Below are positions 1-5,746 of a DNA stretch of 12,669 bases, one piece after another. Origin of the DNA: Bacillota bacterium (lineage in GTDB: Bacteria > Bacillota > Clostridia > Lachnospirales > Lachnospiraceae); NCBI GenBank assembly GCA_023391695.1, contig JAEWAK010000047.1, forward strand, positions 1 to 12,669, read 5' to 3'. The position numbers and the translations under genes were made by a program. Each line of letters opens with the position of its first letter. Positions within the stretch are counted from its first letter, which is position 1. The notes under the pieces were generated by a model. The model searched no databases. It had not been told where the DNA came from and saw nothing but the letters and a program-made list of their open reading frames with translations.

Positions 1-143
1 CACTCACTACGTTCGGCGCTGATATAATGTCTACCGACATTATATCATATTCGCAAGCTCCTATGATATGCGGGACTTCGTACCGTTGATGCGCACTCAC
101 TACGTTCGGCGCTGATATAATGTCTACCGACATTATATCATAT
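1..143. repeat. Two copies of a 50-bp direct repeat with internal hairpin, period 93
   Basis: Bases 1-50 recur exactly at 94-143, separated by a 43-bp spacer, so the unit is 93 bp; the first copy starts at the window edge and the array may extend to the left. Each copy contains a perfect 12-bp inverted repeat (20-31 with 36-47, loop TACC; same in copy two). A second 8-bp inverted repeat (42-49 with 62-69) overlaps the right arm of the first, so the two hairpins exclude each other. Because the 12-bp arms are palindromic, TGATATAAT, which reads as an extended -10 element, is present on both strands. No open reading frame of note covers it. It looks like a dispersed intergenic repeat; family not recognised. 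Confidence 0.85.
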
Positions 144-226
144 CTGAAATTACAATACTTTACGTTTTTATTAATTAATATTTCAAATCATTTGCGAATT
201 TCATTCTTTTTTATTAAAAAAATAAT

Positions 227-277
227 AGGGCTCCGCAACAATTCTAAATAGGTTTGTTTTGCACTGCGGGCCTTTTT
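227..277 (+). terminator. Probable intrinsic terminator, possibly bidirectional
   Basis: AGGGC at 227-231 and CCGCA at 233-237 pair with TGCGG and GCCTT at 265-274, with a bulged T at 232 and one G-T pair. The loop is long (27 nt). A run of five T follows on the plus strand (273-277). On the minus strand the stem is followed by a U-rich stretch (214-226 complement), so it could also stop leftward readthrough. Any plus-strand gene served by it lies left of the window. Confidence 0.45.
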
Positions 278-311
278 ATCTCATAGGACACATCTTCCTG
301 TAAGGTAAAAA
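273..311. repeat. Imperfect 16-bp hairpin, member of a two-copy hairpin family
   Basis: The left arm 273-288 pairs with 296-311 around a 7-nt loop. On the plus strand 15 of 16 positions pair, including two G-U pairs. The left arm shares TTTTATCTCAYAGGAC with the hairpin at 3463-3499, which also has a 7-nt loop. The right arms differ between the copies yet still pair. It overlaps the T-run of the terminator to its left and the A-run of the terminator to its right. Confidence 0.6.
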
Positions 312-348
312 AAAATCTGCCTCATAAGACGTTCCATGTGGCAGATTT
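307..348 (-). terminator. Intrinsic terminator of the hprK-to-HPr-like operon
   Basis: A perfect 9-bp stem (AAATCTGCC at 313-321 with GGCAGATTT at 340-348) lies directly after the stop codon of the HPr-like gene at 356-358. On the minus strand it is followed by nine consecutive T (complement of 307-315), three of which are also in the stem. Geometry and position are those of a rho-independent terminator closing the leftward operon. Confidence 0.85.
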
Positions 349-355
349 AAAAATA

Positions 356-610
356 TTATTTACTACTTAAGTATTTTTCTATATTTTCCATAGCTACTTC
401 TTCATCAGGCCCGTCGGCAGAAACTGTTACTTCTTCTCCTGCTGCCAGCCCCAAGCTCATCATCCCCATAATGCTCTTGGCATTTACCCTCTTCTCATCA
501 CATTCCACGTAAATACTACTTTCATATTGACTTGCAACCTGAACCAGTAAAGCAACCGGTCTTGCCTCTAATCCTGTTGGGATTTTAATTAATATTTTCT
601 TCGTTACCAT
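356..610 (-). CDS. HPr-family protein lacking His15 (Crh-like)
   Basis: This 84-residue protein has the length and fold pattern of HPr, the small PTS phosphocarrier. The usual phosphohistidine motif GLHARPA is replaced by GLEARPV, putting Glu at position 15, so it should not accept phosphate from Enzyme I. The regulatory site is intact: Ser46 in KSIMGMMSL, with Ile47, Met48 and Met51 as in HPr proteins that bind HprK and CcpA. In Bacillus subtilis, Crh has Gln at 15, keeps Ser46, acts only as a CcpA corepressor, and is also encoded right after whiA (yvcL). By family and synteny this is probably a Crh-type regulator phosphorylated by the HprK encoded upstream. The start is set by AAGGAGG at 620-626, inside the end of whiA; the two genes overlap by 26 bp, suggesting translational coupling. 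A functional HPr should exist elsewhere. HPr-family membership is near certain; the Crh-like role is inference. Confidence 0.93.
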   Translation of the reverse strand: MVTKKILIKIPTGLEARPVALLVQVASQYESSIYVECDEKRVNAKSIMGMMSLGLAAGEEVTVSADGPDEEVAMENIEKYLSSK

Positions 611-1571
611 AATTTACTTCCTCCTTCTGTTCCCTTAAGTTATCAGCTAAAATGCTCAGTTTACGCAATCTGTGGTTTACACCGGATTTACCGATAGGCG
701 GACTAAGCAGCGCTCCCAATTCTTTTAATGAACTTTCCGGATATTCGATCCGCAGAGTTGCTATTTCTTCAAGCCCTTCTGATAGTTCACTGAAACCTAT
801 CTGGTTTTTAATATATAATATATCATCTATCTGCTTCGTTGCAGCCATAACTGTTTTATTTATATTGGCGGCTTCACAGTTAACCTGTCTGTTGATGGAA
901 TTTCTCATTTCCTTAAGGATCCGTACATTTTCCAGATTCATAAGGGCTACATGGGCTTCCATTATGTTTAAGAGATCGACAATCTGCGAACCTTCTTTGA
1001 CGTATACAACGAAGTATTTTTTGCGGGTAACAATTTTGGCATCGATATCAAAACTATTGATAATTTCCTGCAGCTGCCTTGCTTTTGGCTCATTTGCAGC
1101 TACTATTTCAAAATGATAGGTTTTTTCCGGGTCGCTCATGGAACCTGCTGCTAAATATGCGCCCCTTATAAATGCTCTTTTGCAGCATACATTTTGAATT
1201 ACAAGATTGCTTTTGATAGAGAGATTTTCTCCGATTTCCTTATATTCATCAATTAATTTCGTTGCCTGCAATACTTTTATTACAATATCATGGTCCATTA
1301 TTATCAAACTATACATGGTACTGTTTTTTAAATTCGTATTTCGTTTAATAGAAATTTCTGTATTAATATTAAATGTTTTTTTGATTAAAGTAAAGTATTT
1401 TCTTGCAACTGTTACATTTTCCGTATGAATTTTTAAAATATACCGGTCATTCTCTGTTATAATGATACGGCCGCACAGACTGATTAAAGCCGCTAATTCC
1501 GCTATCTGACAATGTCTTGCAGGGCTGATTTGCTTTGATAATTCTTCCTTAATATCTTTGGAAAATGACAT
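585..1571 (-). CDS. whiA: WhiA-family DNA-binding protein
   Basis: The 328-residue product matches WhiA, a protein with a degenerate LAGLIDADG homing-endonuclease fold fused to a C-terminal helix-turn-helix. The start MSFSKDIKEELS is typical. Around residues 134-156 (FIRGAYLAAGSMSDP) lies the second LAGLIDADG-like lobe, around 231-244 the conserved NCEAANINKTVMAA block, and at about 277-310 the HTH, with the family signature PPIGKSGVNHRLRK. WhiA controls sporulation genes in Streptomyces; in Bacillus it affects cell division and chromosome segregation without a clear transcriptional role. A GAGGTG ribosome site lies 8 nt before the ATG. The gene starts 43 nt after rapZ and overlaps the next gene by 26 bp. 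The C-terminal tail after the HTH is polar and carries the ribosome site of the HPr-like gene. Function in this organism is not shown by the sequence. Confidence 0.97.
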   Translation of the reverse strand: MSFSKDIKEELSKQISPARHCQIAELAALISLCGRIIITENDRYILKIHTENVTVARKYFTLIKKTFNINTEISIKRNTNLKNSTMYSLIIMDHDIVIKVLQATKLIDEYKEIGENLSIKSNLVIQNVCCKRAFIRGAYLAAGSMSDPEKTYHFEIVAANEPKARQLQEIINSFDIDAKIVTRKKYFVVYVKEGSQIVDLLNIMEAHVALMNLENVRILKEMRNSINRQVNCEAANINKTVMAATKQIDDILYIKNQIGFSELSEGLEEIATLRIEYPESSLKELGALLSPPIGKSGVNHRLRKLSILADNLREQKEEVNYGNEENIN

Positions 1572-1614
1572 AATTGTTCACCTCACGAATTAACATGGCC
1601 AATTTTACTTTGCA

Positions 1615-2481
1615 TTATCTCTTTGCATCTTTTTCTATGTCCCTGTGTTCTACCTTCAAACCATACTTAAGTTTCTTAAGGCGGTTCGTTAATTCGCCTG
1701 CCAGCGTAACGGAACGGTGTTTTCCTCCGGTACAGCCAATACTGATTACTAATTGGTTTTTACCCTCCAATACATAATTTGGTATCAGGAAAGTAATCAT
1801 ATCTTCTAATTTATCTAAAAATGTCCCGGCCATTTCGGAACGCATGACAAAATCCTTTACCGGCTGGTCATTCCCGGTCTGGTTTTTTAGTACAGGGTCA
1901 TAGAAGGGATTTGGCAAAAACCTTACATCAAAAACCAAATCCGAATCCATTGGGATTCCATATTTGAATCCAAAGGAAAGAATCGTTATGAAAAAATTAT
2001 TATATTTTTCATTCTCAATATATATTTTATCAACCTCAGACTTTAATTCACGAATCAGCATCTGGCTGGTGTCTATGATTACGTCTGCTTTCTTTTTTAT
2101 AAATTCCAGCTTTTCGCGTTCATCTTCAATCCCCTGTTCCACGCGGCCGGAACCGGACAGGGGATGGATCCTTCTGGTCTCTTTGTACCTTTTTACAAGT
2201 ACTTCGGTCTTCGCATCCAGAAACAATATCTCGTAATGATATCCATCCGTTTTCATCTTTTCCAATACTTCATCTAATTCTTCCAATGCCTGTCCGCTGC
2301 GGATATCGACTCCCAATGCTACCTTGTCAAATTTCTCCGTACCGTTAAAGGTAAGCTGTACAAGCTTGTAAATGAGTTGGATAGGAAGATTGTCAACACA
2401 GAAATACCCCGCATCTTCCAGCATTTTAAGTACTGAACTCTTACCTGCCCCTGACATCCCTGTTACAATAACCATCCTCAT
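1615..2481 (-). CDS. rapZ: RapZ/YvcJ-family P-loop nucleotide-binding protein
   Basis: The product (288 residues) is a full-length RapZ/YvcJ protein. A Walker A motif GMSGAGKS is at residues 8-15, followed by the family motif VDNLP near 29-33 and a Walker B-like FLDA at 87-90. The C-terminal domain has DVRFLPNP (185-192) and GCTGGKHRSV (249-258). E. coli RapZ senses glucosamine-6-phosphate through this C-terminal domain and directs decay of the GlmZ small RNA; Bacillus YvcJ hydrolyses nucleotides and affects competence. Whether an RNA-adaptor role exists in Clostridia is not established by the sequence. It begins 17 nt after murB ends, with a GCGAGG ribosome site, and is followed by whiA after 43 nt. 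In Bacillus the gluconeogenesis factor gene yvcK lies between these two; it is absent here. The third codon is also ATG, so the start could be two residues later. Confidence 0.96.
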   Translation of the reverse strand: MRMVIVTGMSGAGKSSVLKMLEDAGYFCVDNLPIQLIYKLVQLTFNGTEKFDKVALGVDIRSGQALEELDEVLEKMKTDGYHYEILFLDAKTEVLVKRYKETRRIHPLSGSGRVEQGIEDEREKLEFIKKKADVIIDTSQMLIRELKSEVDKIYIENEKYNNFFITILSFGFKYGIPMDSDLVFDVRFLPNPFYDPVLKNQTGNDQPVKDFVMRSEMAGTFLDKLEDMITFLIPNYVLEGKNQLVISIGCTGGKHRSVTLAGELTNRLKKLKYGLKVEHRDIEKDAKR

Positions 2482-2498
2482 AGCAGCCTCGCAATCTG

Positions 2499-3416
2499 TT
2501 AGAAATCACCCAAAAATTTAACTTCCGGTTCTAACACAACTCCAAATTTATTATTAACAATCCGTATTACATCAGAAATTAAGGTTTTCACATCAACGGC
2601 CGTTGCTCCGCCTTTGTTAATGACAAAACCGCAATGTTTTTCTGAAATCTGTGCATTGCCAACCTGATAACCCCTTAAGCCGGAGTCCATAATCAGTTTC
2701 CCTGCGTAATACCCTGCCGGCCTTTTAAAAGTACTGCCGGCACTTGGATATTCGAGAGGCTGTTTTTCACGCCTTCTTCCGTTTAGCTCATTTATTTTAT
2801 TTAAGATCTCCTCTTTATTACCTGGCTTAAAACCAAATGCAGCTTCTAAAACGATATAATGTTTCTCCTGAATCACCGTAGTCCGATAGCCCATTTTTAG
2901 TTCCTCTTTATTAAGCCTTAAAATATTTCCCTCTAAATCTAATACAGCCGCTTCCAATATGGTATACTTTATTTCCCCGTCATAAGCTCCTGCATTCATG
3001 GTTACGGCCCCCCCAAGGGTTCCCGGAATACCGGCAGCAAATTCAAAGCCTGTCAGACTATGCTCCGCTATTTCACCTGCCAGCCTGGATAATAAAACCC
3101 CTGCCTGGGCCCTTACTGTACCTTGTTCCTCATCAATAGAAATTTCACCAAATGTCCGGCCTAATTTTATTATGGTTCCCCGGTAACCTTTATCACTCAC
3201 TAAAAGGTTACTGCCGTTTCCCATAATATAATAAGGCATGTTTTCCTCCCGGCACAATTTAACGGTTTGTGCCACCTGGGATACATTTTCCGGCAATATA
3301 AGAAATTGTGCGGGGCCACCGATTTCAAAGGTGGTGTGCTTCGCAAGAGGTTCTTCTATCAATATCTGCTTATCATCCAGTATGGTTTTCAATTTTTGAT
3401 AAAATGCCTCATTCAT
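2499..3416 (-). CDS. murB: UDP-N-acetylenolpyruvoylglucosamine reductase (MurB)
   Basis: MurB is a cytoplasmic flavoenzyme that reduces UDP-GlcNAc-enolpyruvate with NADPH to UDP-MurNAc, the second committed step of peptidoglycan synthesis. From the ATG at 3416 the product has 305 residues. FAD-binding segments are visible: HTTFEIGGPA (27-36), GNGSNLLVSD (67-76) and GIPGTLGGAVTMNAGAY (129-145). Catalytic landmarks are Tyr177-Arg178 in GYRTT, Ser228 in SAGSTFKRP, and the C-terminal LEPEVKF. The GSTF serine and short C-terminal part fit type II MurB. A longer frame begins at TTG 3434, adding MELELN, but that TTG has no properly spaced ribosome site: a GGGAGG lies 16 nt upstream, too far. The ATG start matches the usual MNE-type N terminus, though its own ribosome site is also weak. 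A 188-nt gap separates it from the glucokinase gene; 17 nt separate it from rapZ. Confidence 0.96.
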   Translation of the reverse strand: MNEAFYQKLKTILDDKQILIEEPLAKHTTFEIGGPAQFLILPENVSQVAQTVKLCREENMPYYIMGNGSNLLVSDKGYRGTIIKLGRTFGEISIDEEQGTVRAQAGVLLSRLAGEIAEHSLTGFEFAAGIPGTLGGAVTMNAGAYDGEIKYTILEAAVLDLEGNILRLNKEELKMGYRTTVIQEKHYIVLEAAFGFKPGNKEEILNKINELNGRRREKQPLEYPSAGSTFKRPAGYYAGKLIMDSGLRGYQVGNAQISEKHCGFVINKGGATAVDVKTLISDVIRIVNNKFGVVLEPEVKFLGDF

Positions 3417-3462
3417 ATTCAACTCTAATTCCAATCCGCCGGGGTGCGATCCTCCCGGAACG

Positions 3463-3499
3463 TTTTATCTCACAGGACGAACTTTCCCATGAAATAAAA
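3463..3499 (-). repeat. 15-bp hairpin upstream of murB, second member of the hairpin family
   Basis: Left arm 3463-3477 and right arm 3485-3499 flank a 7-nt loop. Read as minus-strand RNA (the direction of the operon) all 15 positions pair, three as G-U; on the plus strand those three are mismatches, so the minus-strand transcript is the better folder. The left arm is nearly identical to that at 273-288. U-rich bases are on the 5' side and A-rich bases on the 3' side, the reverse of a terminator. The murB leader with the GGGAGG sequence follows at once. Confidence 0.6.
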
Positions 3500-3604
3500 A
3501 TCTTGTTCCTGCTGATGCATTCAAGGCAAATTTAATTTCATTTATAATTTCCTATGTGGTATTTAGTATATGCTTTTACGTAACTTTTATATGTTAATAC
3601 CGCA

Positions 3605-4549
3605 CTATTTTCCTATAATCAGTTTTGCGCTTCCATAGATTCCGGCGTCATTGCCTAACTCCGCCAGTTTAAACTCTTTATTTTTAAGAGCAAATAATAC
3701 ATTATTCTCATAATATTTCCTGATTAAATCAGTTAGCATACTGCCGGCTTTGGATACACCGCCGCCAATTACAAAGGCCTGGGGATCCACTATATGTGCA
3801 ATATGGGACATGGCATTGCCCAGATACCTGCATAACTGATCCACCAGCTTAAGGGCCAGCTCGTCCCCTTCTTTTGCGTAATCAAAAATTGCTTTTGCGG
3901 AAAGATGCGGTATATCCCTGAGTCCCGAAGGTTGATCTGATTTTTCCAGAAGTCTTTTTGCTTCTTTTACGATTCCTGTTGCGGAAGCAAATTGTTCCAG
4001 ACAGCCGTGTCTGCCGCAGTTGCATTTATCTTCTTCTTCATAATTAACCGTAATATGACCGATTTCTCCTGCAGCTCCGTTACTGCCGGTCAATATTTCA
4101 CCGTTTAATATAACACCGCCGCCGACACCGGTTCCCAGGGTTACCATGATAAGATTTTTATAACCCCTGCCGCCGCCTTGCCACATTTCACCAAGGGCTG
4201 CTACATTTGCATCATTTCCCACCCTGGTTTCAAAACCGGTCAGGCGTTTTGTCTCCTCTGCCACATTAAAAACACCCCAGCCTAAATTAACACAGTTAAT
4301 TACGGTTCCGTCCTCCGTAACAGGACCCGGAACACCAATTCCGATTCCAATGATATTGTCTTTTGACAGATTGTCTTCTGCTATTTTCTTTTTCACGGAT
4401 TCTGCAACATCCTCTAATATATGGCTGCCGCTGTCTTCTTTCCTGGTAGGAATTTCCCACTTATCCGTCAAATTGCCGTTCTCCGTAAAAAGCCCTAATT
4501 TAACTGATGTTCCACCAATGTCAATACCAAAACATAATCTTTCCATCAT
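3605..4549 (-). CDS. glk: ROK-family glucokinase
   Basis: The 314-residue product belongs to the ROK (repressor, ORF, kinase) family and is read as a glucokinase, phosphorylating glucose with ATP in the cytoplasm to glucose-6-phosphate. Seen: ATP-binding DIGGTSVKLG at residues 10-19, GVPGPV at 72-77, the catalytic Asp113 in GNDANVAALGE, phosphate-binding TLGTGVGGGV at 137-146, and the ROK zinc site formed by His165 (GEIGH) with Cys176, Cys178 and Cys183 in CNCGRHGCLE. There is no N-terminal helix-turn-helix, so it is a kinase rather than a ROK repressor. An AGAGGA ribosome site is 6 nt before the first of two adjacent ATG codons. It follows hprK by 56 nt, which suits a catabolite-control operon because glycolytic intermediates activate HprK kinase activity. 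Specificity for glucose rather than another hexose is inferred from family. Confidence 0.92.
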   Translation of the reverse strand: MMERLCFGIDIGGTSVKLGLFTENGNLTDKWEIPTRKEDSGSHILEDVAESVKKKIAEDNLSKDNIIGIGIGVPGPVTEDGTVINCVNLGWGVFNVAEETKRLTGFETRVGNDANVAALGEMWQGGGRGYKNLIMVTLGTGVGGGVILNGEILTGSNGAAGEIGHITVNYEEEDKCNCGRHGCLEQFASATGIVKEAKRLLEKSDQPSGLRDIPHLSAKAIFDYAKEGDELALKLVDQLCRYLGNAMSHIAHIVDPQAFVIGGGVSKAGSMLTDLIRKYYENNVLFALKNKEFKLAELGNDAGIYGSAKLIIGK

Positions 4550-4605
4550 TCTTATCCTCTTTATTTTGTTATATTATTCGTTACTATCCAGTTGAATAGT
4601 TACTA

Positions 4606-5547
4606 TTAATCTTCTTCCTGTTTGGCTTTTTTCATTAAATTATTCGTAACCCGGTTATATAATTCCTGGGCGGCATTATAACCCATCTTTTTCTGTCTGT
4701 AGTTGACCGCTGCCGACTCACAGATAATTGCAAGGTTCCTGCCCGGTCTTATGGGAATGGAGTGGCATACGACTTTATTTCCCAGAAATTCCGTATACTG
4801 TTCCTCAAGACCCAGTCTGTCATATTCCTGATCCTTATTCCACTCTTCCAGTTTTATAACCAGATCAATTGACTGGGTATTCTTAACACTTTCCACACCG
4901 AAGAGGGTCTTAACGTCAATGATTCCGATACCTCTGAGTTCAATGAAATGTCTGGTGATATCCGGTGCGGTTCCGATCAGGGTATCATCGCTGACCTTCT
5001 TAATTTCAACCACATCATCGGTTACCAGACGGTGTCCCCTTTTAATCAGCTCAAGGGCAGCTTCACTTTTTCCAATACCGCTCTCGCCCATTATCAGGAT
5101 TCCCTCACCATAGACGTCAACTAAAACACCATGAATGGAAATCCTGGGTGCCAGCTCCACATTCAGCCAGCGGATTACTTCCGCCATAAAGGATGAGGTG
5201 GTTTTTGCCGTACGTAAAATCGGAACCCCTTTTTCCGTTGCCATCTGAATCAGTTCCGGGGCAACATCTATATTCCGGCAGAAGACAATACAGGGTACTT
5301 TATAGTCCATGAGCCTGGACATAATACCATGTCCATGGTCTTTCTCCATCTTCTGCATATATGCATATTCCACATGCCCGATGACCTGGACACGCTCCGA
5401 ATCAAAATAGTCAAAAAATCCTGCTAACTGCAGGGCAGGCCGGTTCACATCCGGCTGGCATAATTTAATATGTCTGATATCTATCTCAGGTGTAACAGTT
5501 TCAAGATTCATTTTCTCTATAAGCTTCGATAATTGTACCGTATACAT
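4606..5547 (-). CDS. hprK: HPr kinase/phosphorylase
   Basis: HprK phosphorylates Ser46 of HPr-family proteins when fructose bisphosphate and ATP are high and removes it with inorganic phosphate when they fall, setting CcpA-dependent catabolite repression. From the ATG at 5547 the product has 313 residues, the usual length. His139, Walker A GESGIGKS at 154-161, Asp177-Asp178 in RLVTDD, and the HPrK/P signature LRGIGIIDVKTLFG at 204-217 are all present, so the catalytic domain looks intact; residues 1-128 form the N-terminal domain. A frame starting at 5574 would add nine residues, but that ATG lies at the predicted transcription start, while the ATG at 5547 has AAAGGA at 5555-5560 and gives the normal MYTVQLSKLIE start. 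Its presumed partner, the HPr-like protein with Ser46, is the last gene of the same run. Confidence 0.97.
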   Translation of the reverse strand: MYTVQLSKLIEKMNLETVTPEIDIRHIKLCQPDVNRPALQLAGFFDYFDSERVQVIGHVEYAYMQKMEKDHGHGIMSRLMDYKVPCIVFCRNIDVAPELIQMATEKGVPILRTAKTTSSFMAEVIRWLNVELAPRISIHGVLVDVYGEGILIMGESGIGKSEAALELIKRGHRLVTDDVVEIKKVSDDTLIGTAPDITRHFIELRGIGIIDVKTLFGVESVKNTQSIDLVIKLEEWNKDQEYDRLGLEEQYTEFLGNKVVCHSIPIRPGRNLAIICESAAVNYRQKKMGYNAAQELYNRVTNNLMKKAKQEED

Positions 5548-5583
5548 AATTACATCCTTTCTCCACCGCAGCAATCTAGACTT

Positions 5584-5613
5584 ATTCTAACACAGACTCT
5601 CCTATGCTGTAAA
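5584..5613 (-). promoter_or_regulatory. Sigma-A-type promoter of hprK
   Basis: On the minus strand TTTACA (complement of 5608-5613) is followed after 18 bp by TAGAAT (complement of 5584-5589), preceded by TGT, an extended -10. Five of six consensus bases match in each box. The predicted start near 5577 gives a leader of about 30 nt containing the hprK ribosome site. It suggests hprK and the genes after it can be transcribed independently of uvrC and ftsH. Confidence 0.6.
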
Positions 5614-5659
5614 TAACTTTATCACATCCGGGCAAAACCCCTGATCGTTTTAAACTTTC

Positions 5660-5740
5660 GCCGCCTGAACGGCATGATGCACTTAACCGGTTCAAGCCGA
5701 GCTTCCGACGGGTGTCATGGGCCTGAACCCCATGCAACCC
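5660..5740. other. Hairpins in the uvrC-hprK spacer with a shared loop sequence
   Basis: A small hairpin at 5660-5673 (GCCG/CGGC, loop CCTGAA followed by C) and a larger one at 5710-5740 (GGGT plus CATGGG paired with CCCATG plus ACCC, with a 2x2 internal loop) both present CCTGAAC. The second lies just after the uvrC stop codon on the minus strand but has no U-tract, so it is not a standard terminator; it may protect the 3' end or slow readthrough. The 172-nt spacer 5575-5746 otherwise holds only the hprK promoter. Confidence 0.4.
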
Positions 5741-5746
5741 ACCAGG

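Noticed and set aside
1..143. CRISPR array
   Set aside because: Only two 50-bp copies, with a strongly palindromic AT-rich interior and no cas genes; it fits an intergenic repeat better.
652..1428. Plus-strand open frames opposite whiA
   Set aside because: They are shadows of whiA, which is a full-length, clearly conserved gene with a good ribosome binding site on the other strand.
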